The position numbers and the translations under genes are program-made. This document shows positions 26,101-33,940 of a stretch of 42,211 nucleotides of DNA, piece after piece; the stretch's first letter is position 1, and every line of letters starts with the position of its first letter. The notes under the pieces were generated by a model that had not been told where the DNA came from, ran no database searches, and was given only the letters and a program-made list of their open reading frames with translations. This stretch comes from an uncultured Collinsella sp. (lineage in GTDB: Bacteria > Actinomycetota > Coriobacteriia > Coriobacteriales > Coriobacteriaceae), in NCBI GenBank assembly GCA_902491895.1, contig CABUJH010000012.1, forward strand, positions 1-42,211, given 5' to 3'.

Positions 26101-26824
26101 CGAGTCCAATCAACGAACAGCGTTTGACCACGCCAGGGATTTCTTGAACCGCACCGAGGGTATCGAGTATGCCTCCGATGACATTCCCGGTGCGGTGGAG
26201 AACGTGGCAACGGTTCGTGAGATCCTCAAAGATCCCAAGCCCTACGGCCGTATTAAAGACCTGCAGCCGCTTATGGATCCCGTTGAGGATGACATGAAAA
26301 AGCTGTTGGGCATCCGCCGCAATGAGTTTTTGTGTCGCATCGAGAGCGATCTGCAAGACCTGCGGGCGCAGGCCGAGAGTCAAAAGGGCTTTGTCAATCA
26401 GGCCAAGGATGCCATAGCAGACGCCGGCACTAAATACGAGTCGTTCAAAAACCGTGCCCACAGCGCTCAAAGTCTCAACGAACTGAGTGTTGTTGCAACT
26501 AACTGGGGCGACTGGCTCAGTGCGGCGGCCAACGAGATGTACGACGCTGTGGATGAGGCCCGCGTGCGTATGGACAACGAGCGCCGCACCACCGAGGTCA
26601 TGAGTACGGGCGAGGTGGTCAAGAAGGTCTCCAACAAGGGCGCCGCACCGTCTGCTCCCGTGCCCGCGCCCAAGCCCCAGCGCAAGATCAAGACTGTGCG
26701 TCGCGCCGATCTGGCCAAGCCGAGTCGTCTCTTGTCCGCAGAGGACGTGGAGCGCTACGTGGACGAACTGCGCTCCCGCCTTATGCAGGCGCTCGCTGCA
26801 AACGACGAGATCCGTATCAACTAA
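23162..26824 (+). CDS. brxC: BREX ATPase BrxC
   Basis: A 1220-residue P-loop ATPase, the large conserved ATPase of type 1 BREX. Walker A is GFFGSGKSHFLKML (G73-S80) and Walker B is LLFMVDEVGQFI (about residues 265-275). The N-terminal IIRDLFAKDINRSINGVVK and RELQRHFATFFKAY are the family's start. The C-terminal half is long and helical with coiled-coil stretches (about 900-1150) and a proline/alanine linker near residue 1165. AAGGAG precedes the ATG. It is followed by a hairpin and pglX. Confidence 0.94.
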   Translation: MDNTIIRDLFAKDINRSINGVVKVQDSKDGSIRQELDEYVVTRELQRHFATFFKAYGDAIGVPTDKIGVWISGFFGSGKSHFLKMLSYLLENRQIGGKSAIRYFDGKIVDPMVEAAMERACSVSTQAILFNIDSKAGQWKQGDTAPTALLRGFERMFYEARGFYGEDLKLAKLEDHIDSLGKTQEFREAFERVNGESWLQTRDTYSYFEDDVVEVLQSVLGMSEKAAWNWLEGSEDEVLAPDVFAKKVKDYVDAQAAAHGGNYRLLFMVDEVGQFITNDRDPSLMLSLQTIVEELGAACGGRVWVMVTSQEAIDNLSLPVGNDFSKIQGRFNTRLSLSSSSVDEVIQRRVLEKTAPAADMLAQVYEQDAAVLKNNFTFEGGSRSDLAGFANSKDFVASYPFVGYQFKLLPDVMTEVRKHGVKAKHMSTGERSMLSAFQESAQAIQHDQTGALVPFWRFFDTISKDLEHGIIQVVVCAERAAENAEGLESYDVRVLKLLYLIRYIGYVKATVENISILMIDSLDVDKRALKDRVKESLARLERESYVARQGDTYSFLTDEEQEIAQEIARTPIDNAKVIEYIKKRLFESIYTARKLNRGANDFPFDRYVDGSIHGTSMGGMELSVVTMASDLGRSDDAELALKSVDKAIVALSDEVDYWAPLVNAAKIRMYAQTRNLQELPPSTRQIVEAKMREKDFNEKEADALLAEAVLHARCAVNGRMIEIRAAKPAQVFEQVLAQLCDVVFEKADYIGAPVTSDSDIRSTLVGNVQVGLAGMDAGNTRALKEVEDYLKVQHQRHLDTAMGDIQRQYQQKPFGWREVDIANVVAQLVVEQRAQVLFGGQTVQANDSRMVALLRKDADKAQVRLRMRMSDRLLRATGELMCDLFDLKTVPSNEDKLVAELKERLEGLREACLAMARDYYTGIKPAYPYPGEDECEKMRSEVADVLKDQNEAEALLTTFTKHEERLLDAKEDFDKVVEFFESNQRTAFDHARDFLNRTEGIEYASDDIPGAVENVATVREILKDPKPYGRIKDLQPLMDPVEDDMKKLLGIRRNEFLCRIESDLQDLRAQAESQKGFVNQAKDAIADAGTKYESFKNRAHSAQSLNELSVVATNWGDWLSAAANEMYDAVDEARVRMDNERRTTEVMSTGEVVKKVSNKGAAPSAPVPAPKPQRKIKTVRRADLAKPSRLLSAEDVERYVDELRSRLMQALAANDEIRIN

Positions 26825-26832
26825 CCCGCGGA

Positions 26833-26862
26833 GCCACCGGTGCCAAAGCGCGCACCGGTGGC
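26833..26862 (+). other. Hairpin between brxC and pglX
   Basis: A perfect 11-bp stem, GCCACCGGTGC against GCACCGGTGGC with an 8-base loop. No T run follows, so it may protect mRNA ends or modulate expression rather than stop transcription. Confidence 0.7.
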
Positions 26863-26890
26863 TTATGGCGTTTAGAAAGGCTCATCAACC

Positions 26891-29386
26891 ATGAACGATT
26901 CTGCTCTTAAGAGCTTCTGCACCTGGGCCCGTACGGAGCTCATCAAAGGCGTGGAGGCGCAGATGGTGCGCTACGGCATCACCGAACCTGCACCCGCGCC
27001 CGTTGGGTCCGAGACCGTCAACGGCCTGCCCCTAAGTCCGGCTGAGATTGAGCAACGCGACGAACTGCTGCGCATGCAGGCGGAGGTGGGTCACGAGGCG
27101 CTGCGCGACCGTGCGGCCTACACCTGGTTCAACCGCATCGTGGCCATTCGCTTCATGGATGCATGCGGATGGCTTCCCAGCCGTATGCGCATGCTAAGTT
27201 GTGCGGACGGCAGCCATGGCAGCGAGGCCGTGGAGAACGCACTGGACGTGGAGATAGCGACGGCCGATACCGATCGCATAGCCGAGCTCAAGATGGCGGG
27301 CTTGGATGAACCGTTGTGGCGCTACCTGTTTGTTGCTCAGTGCGAGGAGCTTGCCGATTGCCTGCCGGGCGTCTTTGAACGCGTGGGCGGAGCCATGGAG
27401 CTGCTGTTGCCCCAGGGCCTCATGATGGCTGACAGTGTGGTGGGCAAACTCAATGCCGTCCTCACTGACGAGGACTGGCGCGAGGGCGTGACCGTTCTGG
27501 GCTGGATGTATCAGTACTACAATGCCGACGTTAAAGACGAGTTCTTCAAGTCTAAGCGCAAGGCAGCGGCGGCGGACATCGCGCCCGCCACGCAGCTCTT
27601 CACTCCCGAGTGGATCGTGCGCTATATGGTCGAGAACTCACTCGGCCGTCTGTGGATGCTCAACAATCCGGGAAGTTCGCTACGCGAGCGCATGGAGTAT
27701 TACATCGAGCCCGATGCTGAGCACGAGGACTTTATTCGCATTTCGAGTCCCGAGGAGATAACCCTCTGCGACCCCGCATGCGGCTCGGGCCATATCTTGG
27801 TCTATGCGTTTGAGCTGCTCTTCCATATGTACGAGGAGCGCGGCTATCGTGAGCGCGAGATTCCCGAACTCATTCTTACTAAAAACCTTGCAGGTATGGA
27901 AATCGATTCCCGCGCGGCACAGATCGCGGAGCTGGCGCTTGCCATGTGCGCCCGCGAGCACGACCGTCGCTTCTTTAGGCGTGGCGTTCGCGCCGACGTT
28001 ACCGTGCTCTCGAGCATCCCGCTAGGGGAGGACGGGCTGCCGGGTAACAAGAAGCTCGCCGAGGAGCTGAGTCATTTGGGCGAGATCGGTTCGCTGCTCA
28101 ATCCCTCAGAGGACGAGATCGACGAGCTCAAGGCTGCCGCCGCGAGTTGTTCCGAGGACCTTTTTGCTTCTGCGACCAAAACTAAGCTCGAAAGCGCCGT
28201 CGCCATTTGCGAGAAACTGTCCCGTCGTTTTATCTGCGTCGTGGCGAATCCTCCGTATATGGGCAGCAGCAGCTTTAACCCCTTCATGAGTAAGTGGGTC
28301 AAGAAGAACTACCCCGACGTGAAGAGCGACCTGTGCACGTGCTTCATCGAGCGCGGGTTCAGCCTTGCCAAGGACCGCGGTTACGCGGCCATGGTCACCA
28401 TGCAGAGCTGGATGTTCCTGGGCAGCTTCGAGAAGATGCGCTCCTCGCTCATCGACGGCAAGACGATCGTCTCGATGGCGCACCTCGGCCCCCGCGCATT
28501 CGACGCCATCGGCGGCGAGGTCGTCAATGTGACCGCCGACGTCATCTACAACGGCCGCGCGGCATGCGGTGGCGCCTACGTTCGCCTCGTCGACATCAAC
28601 GGCAGCGAGGCGAAGCGCCTCAAGCTGCTCGAGGCGATCGAAAACCTCGACTGCGGCTGGTTCTACCGGCGCGACGCCGACACCTTCAAGCAGATTCCCG
28701 GCACCCCCATAGCCTACTGGGCCAGCGACGGACTACTTTCTGCGATGGCTGATGGCGTTAAACTATCTTCGTTCGGAAGAACGTCTAAGGGAATTATCAC
28801 TGGTAAAAATGATAAGTTCATTAGGCTTTGGTGGGAGTGCGCCGTTGGAGCTATCGGTTTTTCGTCATCATCTGTATCCGATTTATTTAGTGGCAGAAAA
28901 TGGCACCCCTGCACAAAGGGAGGCTCTTATCGTAAATGGTTCGGTAATCTTGACTCTGTAATTGATTGGTCAAATAACGGTCACAGTGTGTTTGAGTCGG
29001 CCTCGCGTGAAGGAAACCATGCGCAAGATTATTCGGATGAACTGAAATTCAAGCCCGCCATTTCATGGTCGGCGATTACTTCGTCCATCCCTTCGTTTAG
29101 GTATGCGTCCAATTGTCTTTCAGAGCATGCCGGCATGTGCCTTTTTGTTCCTGAGGATAAAATCGGTTATATGTTGTCGCTGCTTAACTCCAGCGTTTCT
29201 AAAGAGTATTTTTCGTTAATCGCTCCAACTCTGAACGTTAACGCTGGTGATGTGGATAAGTTTCCCGTCCTACTGAGTTGCTTCAATCTCGTAGACGGGT
29301 TATTTAAGGAAAGCAGAGGATTATCAAAAACCGACTGGGACTCGTTTGAAACCTCCTGGGATTTCAAACGTCATCCTCTCGTTTAG
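26891..29386 (+). CDS. pglX: BREX adenine methyltransferase PglX, N-terminal part (split gene)
   Basis: An 831-residue N6-adenine DNA methyltransferase that marks host DNA in BREX. It has the family's N-terminal helices (AAYTWFNRIVAIRFMD), SAM motif DPACGSGHIL (about residue 294), and catalytic NPPY (about 453). From about residue 616 the sequence turns AT-rich and diverges: this is the target-recognition region, ending DWDSFETSWDFKRHPLV. Full-length PglX runs to about 1200 residues and continues here into a C-terminal domain; that part is a separate gene at 30229. Both halves together make 1153 residues. The split falls at a domain edge, and nothing essential seems lost. Confidence 0.9.
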   Translation: MNDSALKSFCTWARTELIKGVEAQMVRYGITEPAPAPVGSETVNGLPLSPAEIEQRDELLRMQAEVGHEALRDRAAYTWFNRIVAIRFMDACGWLPSRMRMLSCADGSHGSEAVENALDVEIATADTDRIAELKMAGLDEPLWRYLFVAQCEELADCLPGVFERVGGAMELLLPQGLMMADSVVGKLNAVLTDEDWREGVTVLGWMYQYYNADVKDEFFKSKRKAAAADIAPATQLFTPEWIVRYMVENSLGRLWMLNNPGSSLRERMEYYIEPDAEHEDFIRISSPEEITLCDPACGSGHILVYAFELLFHMYEERGYREREIPELILTKNLAGMEIDSRAAQIAELALAMCAREHDRRFFRRGVRADVTVLSSIPLGEDGLPGNKKLAEELSHLGEIGSLLNPSEDEIDELKAAAASCSEDLFASATKTKLESAVAICEKLSRRFICVVANPPYMGSSSFNPFMSKWVKKNYPDVKSDLCTCFIERGFSLAKDRGYAAMVTMQSWMFLGSFEKMRSSLIDGKTIVSMAHLGPRAFDAIGGEVVNVTADVIYNGRAACGGAYVRLVDINGSEAKRLKLLEAIENLDCGWFYRRDADTFKQIPGTPIAYWASDGLLSAMADGVKLSSFGRTSKGIITGKNDKFIRLWWECAVGAIGFSSSSVSDLFSGRKWHPCTKGGSYRKWFGNLDSVIDWSNNGHSVFESASREGNHAQDYSDELKFKPAISWSAITSSIPSFRYASNCLSEHAGMCLFVPEDKIGYMLSLLNSSVSKEYFSLIAPTLNVNAGDVDKFPVLLSCFNLVDGLFKESRGLSKTDWDSFETSWDFKRHPLV

Positions 29387-30215
29387 GAGTCCACATGTCG
29401 CAGAAGAAAAAGGCTAACAATAATAAATGCGCACATCCACCTCTTAAGAATGATGTGTCGTGGATAAAACAGGTTCATGAATCGTATAAGGACGATGTCT
29501 CTAAGAAAAAACTACGCATATATTTGCAAAGATTTGTATCCGAATCAGAAGCTATTGATGCTACGAGGCAGACCAATGGGTTTATTACTGATTTGAATAT
29601 TTATACTACTGTTCAGGCAAATGCGTTTCTTGAACAGATGTGTTTCGACAGTGCCGTTAAAACAAGATGGGCATATACCCCTAATGACCTTGCAAAAGCG
29701 GCCCACGAAGCAGGTAGCGATTCATCTGATTTTATTAAACGAGATTACGAGTTTGCCCTCATTTGCTTATCAACAGCGGCTTGTCTTAACAAAAGGATTG
29801 CTGGGCTTTCAGAATTCAAGCCGGGTGCGAAGACCAAAACAGGCAGGAGAAAACAGAATAAAAGTTCATTTAGAAGACTTGATGCCGTTTTTAGACATCT
29901 GAGGAATGCTCTCGCTCATGGTCAATATTTGCGAGTTGTTAAGCCCGATGGATCAGTGTGGTGGGCTTTACAGGACGCAAACGGTAAAGGAAACGTCACG
30001 GCAAGAATGCTACTGAAAGAGGATACGCTTGATGCATGGGTGAATCTGCTCTCGCTAAGAGACAAGAGATATAGAGATAAAAGCTAGTAGTTAGAATATG
30101 TGCGAAATTGCATCGACTCAGTTCCTCAAGCTTCCCGTACAGCGGGGAGAGCGTTTTAGCGGTTTTTTTGGATACTGCAATCCGTTTTTTCGCAGTGGTT
30201 TCCAACAGCAACGAA
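28735..30215. other. AT-rich patch spanning PglX recognition region and HEPN gene
   Basis: A hand count gives 58% GC for 28381-28440, 45% for 28741-28800 and 38% for 29401-29460. GC-rich codon use returns at the start of the C-terminal pglX gene near 30229. The boundaries coincide with the PglX recognition region and the inserted gene, which points to horizontal exchange of this block inside an otherwise native operon. Confidence 0.7.
29395..30087 (+). CDS. HEPN-motif protein embedded between the two pglX parts
   Basis: A 230-residue, lysine-rich protein encoded by AT-rich DNA. Near the C-terminus FRHLRNALAHGQY contains R170-N171-x3-H175, the R-x4-H signature of HEPN ribonucleases and toxins, in a predicted helix preceded by LDAVFRHL. 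The N-terminal half is helical and unrecognised. It starts 8 bases after pglX with AGGAG and is intact, so it is expected to be co-translated with the BREX genes. By analogy with PrrC inside type I restriction operons it could be a guard RNase that acts if BREX is inhibited; it could equally be a non-catalytic HEPN helper. No family name is recognised. Confidence 0.7.
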   Translation: MSQKKKANNNKCAHPPLKNDVSWIKQVHESYKDDVSKKKLRIYLQRFVSESEAIDATRQTNGFITDLNIYTTVQANAFLEQMCFDSAVKTRWAYTPNDLAKAAHEAGSDSSDFIKRDYEFALICLSTAACLNKRIAGLSEFKPGAKTKTGRRKQNKSSFRRLDAVFRHLRNALAHGQYLRVVKPDGSVWWALQDANGKGNVTARMLLKEDTLDAWVNLLSLRDKRYRDKS

Positions 30216-30228
30216 AGGATGGCCTACC
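30088..30228 (+). other. Gap between HEPN gene and C-terminal pglX gene
   Basis: These 141 bases contain CCCG-TACAG-CGGG (30137-30149) followed closely by T runs at 30164-30170 and 30185-30190, giving at most a weak terminator. GAAAGGA lies 10 bases before the next start. In the frame of the downstream gene there is a TAG about 70 bases upstream of its ATG, so the C-terminal pglX part cannot be reached by read-through from the HEPN gene. Confidence 0.55.
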
Positions 30229-31197
30229 ATGGCCACTTTACTTCATGATAAATACGAGGCTCGCAAGGCCGAGGTCAATGCTCGCTTTGAGCAGCTTCGC
30301 GCTAACGAGGAAGAGCTCAACCGAATCTTTGCCAAGATCTACAACATGGAGGGGGAGGTGCCCATCGAGGTCGAGGATAAGTACGTATCGGTGGCGCGCA
30401 TCTTCGATACCGCCGACGAGATTCCCGAGAGCTACAAGGGCAACAAGTATGTGCGCACCAAGCGCGACGAGATCACCTCGCTCATAAGCTATGCCGTGGG
30501 CTGCATGTTCGGCCGCTATTCGCTGGACGTGGACGGTCTGGTTTTGGCCGATCAGGGTGCCACGGTCAACGACTATCTGGCCAAGATGCCCGATCCCGAT
30601 CACGTGACCTTTATGCCCGACGGCGACAACGTGCTGCCCATTACCGATGACGAGTACTTTGACGACGACATCGTGCGCTACTTTATCGACTTTGTGCGCA
30701 CCGTGTACGGCGAGGAGACGCTCGAGCAGAACCTGGCCTTTATTGCCGAGGCGCTCGGTGGCAAGGGCACCTCGCGCGAGGTTATCCGCACCTACTTTTT
30801 GAAGGACTTCTTTAAGGATCACTGCCAGACCTACAAGAAGCGTCCCATCTACTGGCTGTTCGACAGTGGCAAAAAGAACGGCTTTAAGTGCCTTGTTTAC
30901 ATGCATCGCTATCAGCCCGACCTGCTGGCTCGCATCCGCACCGACTATGTGCATGGGCAGCAAGAACGCTACCGCGCCCAGATCGGCTATGCCAACGATG
31001 CCCTTGCCGATGCCGAGCGCGGCGAGCGCGTGCGTCTGGACAAGCGCGTCAAAAAGCTCAATGACCAGCTCAAAGAGACTATTGCCTTCGAGGAGAAGCT
31101 GCACCACTTGGCAGACCAGATGATTAAGATCGACCTGGATGACGGCGTCAAGGTCAACTACGCCAAGTTTCAGGATGTGCTGGCAAAGATTAAGTAA
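30229..31197 (+). CDS. PglX C-terminal domain as a separate protein
   Basis: A 322-residue protein equivalent to the last quarter of full-length BREX-1 PglX. The recognisable family segments are ARFEQLRANEEELNRIFAKI, VEDKYVSVARIFD, ISYAVGCMFGRYSLDVDGL, ITDDEYFDDDIV, LKDFFKDHCQTYKKRPIYWL and CLVYMHRYQPDLLARI. It has a helical start and a coiled-coil end. It probably associates with the 831-residue N-terminal part to rebuild a working methyltransferase. GC content and codon use are native. It has its own ribosome site and ATG. A frameshift is unlikely because a complete 230-residue gene separates the parts. Confidence 0.88.
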   Translation: MATLLHDKYEARKAEVNARFEQLRANEEELNRIFAKIYNMEGEVPIEVEDKYVSVARIFDTADEIPESYKGNKYVRTKRDEITSLISYAVGCMFGRYSLDVDGLVLADQGATVNDYLAKMPDPDHVTFMPDGDNVLPITDDEYFDDDIVRYFIDFVRTVYGEETLEQNLAFIAEALGGKGTSREVIRTYFLKDFFKDHCQTYKKRPIYWLFDSGKKNGFKCLVYMHRYQPDLLARIRTDYVHGQQERYRAQIGYANDALADAERGERVRLDKRVKKLNDQLKETIAFEEKLHHLADQMIKIDLDDGVKVNYAKFQDVLAKIK

Positions 31198-31220
31198 CTG
31201 CAGATACGGTAAGGATATTC

Positions 31221-33929
31221 ATGCCCAAGATCGATGTAGAAGAACAGCTCAAGCTGCGGTTTTTGCAGCCGTTGCCCTCATGCGTGCCGCGTCGTGTAGT
31301 GGTTTGGCACGATGCGGACGGCGAGTTTGCCCCTGAGTTTGAGCGATTGGCTGCCGTGGGTTTCGACGGTGCGGGGGCCGATGGCGGCGTTATGCCCGCT
31401 CACGGTGACTTTGAGCGCCCGGTTCGGTTTGTTGAGGCCTGCGAGGGCCGCATGTTTGCCGTCAAGAAACTCGTCAACCGCGATGACCTTGTGAGCGATA
31501 TCTTGCTGTATCGCCGTTGCCCGCGCGGCAGGCTTGAGGGCGATTGGCTTGCCGATGTTGAGCTGTATGCTGACCGGTTTCAAGCTGATTATCTTTCGCT
31601 TTTGGCCGATCAACTGGGTATCGAGAATATCGATGTCGTGCGCGAGAGCCTGCGAGCGCACAAGGCGTTCTTTGTCGCCAAGTCCCGCTGCGCTAAGTTT
31701 GTCGCATGCGTTCCGCATGCCGCGGGTGCATCCGATATCGAGCTCGGAATCCTTACGGTGATCTTTGGCGGCAAGGAACCGGGCGACGCGCGGCCCGCGT
31801 TTGTATTGCGCGGCTGCATGGCCACGCTGCTGCACGAGGGTCCCGAGGCGCTGGCCGCGCTGGTGGATAAGTACTGCGTGCGCGATGTTCTCGCTGCCTT
31901 TATGCTGCGCTGTTATGGGTTTGATGGACCGCTGCACGAGCGTGATTCACTGCTTATGCTTGCATCCCATGTGCTTCTTACGGCGGCATCCACCGCACTT
32001 CCCGAGGGAGCGCTCAAGGGGCTCGAAAACTATATGGCTCCCGCCTACGGCCCCTATTGCCTTGAGGCGGTGCGTACGTGGGACCAGGCCGCCGATGCCC
32101 GGGCATCGAGCGAGGACCTATTTGAGATTTGTCGTTTAGTTGAGGATGCCCGCGGGCTCTTTGCACGGTTCGAGACCCTGCCGATCGATTCGCTGGCTTC
32201 GCTTGATGTGTTCCCGTGCGTCAACGAGGTTGTGCTCTCGCAGCTGTTCTGCTCGTTTGCGCAAGGTGCAGACCGTGTTGAGGATGCGCGTGCCTTTGCT
32301 GCGCGCCGTTGCGACCTAAGCTGGTACCGTCGTGTCGAGAGCTACTTTGACCTGCTTGTCGCTGTGGCCGATATGTGCGCGTTTAGACAGACGCACGCGG
32401 GTGGGTTCCATCTGGCGCAGTCCCAGCAGGTGTGGGATGCCTATACGTCCGAATGGTATGCCATGGACGCTGCCTATCGCCATATGTGCACCGCGTATCT
32501 GCGGGCACGCTCCGTCGAGTGCGATGCGCTCGAGGAACCTGCCCGCGCCGTGGCGGACTGGGCGGAGAATCTCTACAGCAACTGGTTCTTGGCGGATGCC
32601 AATGCCTGCTGGGCGGCTGCTGCGCAAGGGGAGTGGGCCGATTGCGGCTACATCGATGGTCCCGCACGGCAGGATGAGTTTTACTGGCATGTGCTACCCG
32701 CCTTTGTGGGCTCTGCCAAAACAACGGTCGTTATCGTGAGCGATGCGCTGCGCTATGAGGTTGCCCGCGACGTTGCGGCGCTGCTCGAGCGCGAACGCGG
32801 CGGCAACGTCAAGGTCTCTAGCATGCAGGCGGTCTTTCCCTCCATTACCGAGGTGGGCATGCCTGCGCTGCTGCCGCACCAGGTGCTTGAGCTTGCAGAG
32901 GATGGCGCGTTTGTGTTGGCTGACGACATGCCCACTGCGACGACTCCGCAGCGCGAGGCCGTGCTTGCCCATGTTGAGCCTACAGCCCGCGCTTTGCGCT
33001 CGAGTGCATACCTCAACATGGCGGGAACCGAGCGCAAGGCGATGCTCAAGGACTCAAGACTTGTCTACCTCTATCACAACAAGATTGATGCCACGGGCGA
33101 GAAGGCCGCTACGCAGGATGACGTCTTCGATGCCTGTACGGACACCGTAGAGGAGCTTGCCGCGTTGGCGCGCCGCGTGTGCACCGACGCCCCGGGCGCG
33201 CGTGTTGTTATAACGGCGGATCACGGCTTTATCTACACGCGCCGGGAGCTCAGCGAGTGTCAGATGCTCGGCAAGCCAGATCTTCCCTTCCTTGACGCTC
33301 CCGTCATGCACGGCAAGCGTCATCTGGTGGTGCCCAACGAGGCCGTGACCAAGCTTTCGGACGAGGCATGCGGGGTGTTTGTTAATGTTGACATGGGACG
33401 TTTGGGTGCCGGCTTTGAGGGGTTTGCCCCGCGCGAGAATGTGCACTTCAAGCGTCCCGGCGGCACTAACAACTACGTCCACGGCGGCATGAGCCTGCAG
33501 GAGCTCTGCGTGCCCGTTATCGGTTTTTGGCGTGCGCGCTCGGGTTCCAAGGATTTTGTCGACACGCGCGCGGCGACGCTGCGCGTACTAAGTGAGGGAC
33601 GCCGAGTGACCAACTCGCTCTTCTCGCTCAACTTGATCCAGGAAGAACCAGCCCAAGGCAAGGTCTTGCCGTGCGAATACGAGCTGGTGTTTACCGATGC
33701 AAGCGGCAACGAGGTGAGCGATACGGTCAAGGCGCATGCTAACAAGACTTCTGTTAATTCGCAGGAGCGCGTAGTGCATGCCAAGTTTGCGCTGCGCGCG
33801 GCGGATGGATTCTCGGCAAAGGGTCCGTACTATCTGGTCTGCCGCGAGCGCGAGACGGGCAAGATCGTTTGGCGCGAGACGTACACCATTGCTGTTTCGT
33901 TTGCCCCTGTTGCTGACTTTGGTTTTTAG
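31221..33929 (+). CDS. pglZ: BREX protein PglZ (alkaline-phosphatase-superfamily domain)
   Basis: A 902-residue core BREX protein. The PglZ domain lies in the middle third: TTVVIVSDALRYEVARDVAALL (about residues 500-520, metal-binding D) and VVITADHGFIYTRREL (about 663-680, D-H metal ligands), the hallmarks of the alkaline phosphatase superfamily. YVHGGMSLQELCVPVIGF is the typical end of the domain, followed by an immunoglobulin-like C-terminal region. AAGGA precedes the ATG. The stop codon overlaps the ribosome site of brxL (TAGGAG), so the two are coupled. Confidence 0.94.
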   Translation: MPKIDVEEQLKLRFLQPLPSCVPRRVVVWHDADGEFAPEFERLAAVGFDGAGADGGVMPAHGDFERPVRFVEACEGRMFAVKKLVNRDDLVSDILLYRRCPRGRLEGDWLADVELYADRFQADYLSLLADQLGIENIDVVRESLRAHKAFFVAKSRCAKFVACVPHAAGASDIELGILTVIFGGKEPGDARPAFVLRGCMATLLHEGPEALAALVDKYCVRDVLAAFMLRCYGFDGPLHERDSLLMLASHVLLTAASTALPEGALKGLENYMAPAYGPYCLEAVRTWDQAADARASSEDLFEICRLVEDARGLFARFETLPIDSLASLDVFPCVNEVVLSQLFCSFAQGADRVEDARAFAARRCDLSWYRRVESYFDLLVAVADMCAFRQTHAGGFHLAQSQQVWDAYTSEWYAMDAAYRHMCTAYLRARSVECDALEEPARAVADWAENLYSNWFLADANACWAAAAQGEWADCGYIDGPARQDEFYWHVLPAFVGSAKTTVVIVSDALRYEVARDVAALLERERGGNVKVSSMQAVFPSITEVGMPALLPHQVLELAEDGAFVLADDMPTATTPQREAVLAHVEPTARALRSSAYLNMAGTERKAMLKDSRLVYLYHNKIDATGEKAATQDDVFDACTDTVEELAALARRVCTDAPGARVVITADHGFIYTRRELSECQMLGKPDLPFLDAPVMHGKRHLVVPNEAVTKLSDEACGVFVNVDMGRLGAGFEGFAPRENVHFKRPGGTNNYVHGGMSLQELCVPVIGFWRARSGSKDFVDTRAATLRVLSEGRRVTNSLFSLNLIQEEPAQGKVLPCEYELVFTDASGNEVSDTVKAHANKTSVNSQERVVHAKFALRAADGFSAKGPYYLVCRERETGKIVWRETYTIAVSFAPVADFGF

Positions 33930-33940
33930 GAGTGTGCCCT

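Noticed and set aside
29387..30228. Sequencing frameshift as explanation for the two pglX parts
   Set aside because: A complete 230-codon gene with its own ribosome site and different composition separates the parts, so a one- or two-base error cannot join them.
26891..31197. Site-specific inversion system switching pglX
   Set aside because: I found no recombinase gene, no second silent recognition-region copy and no obvious inverted repeats flanking the AT-rich block in this window.
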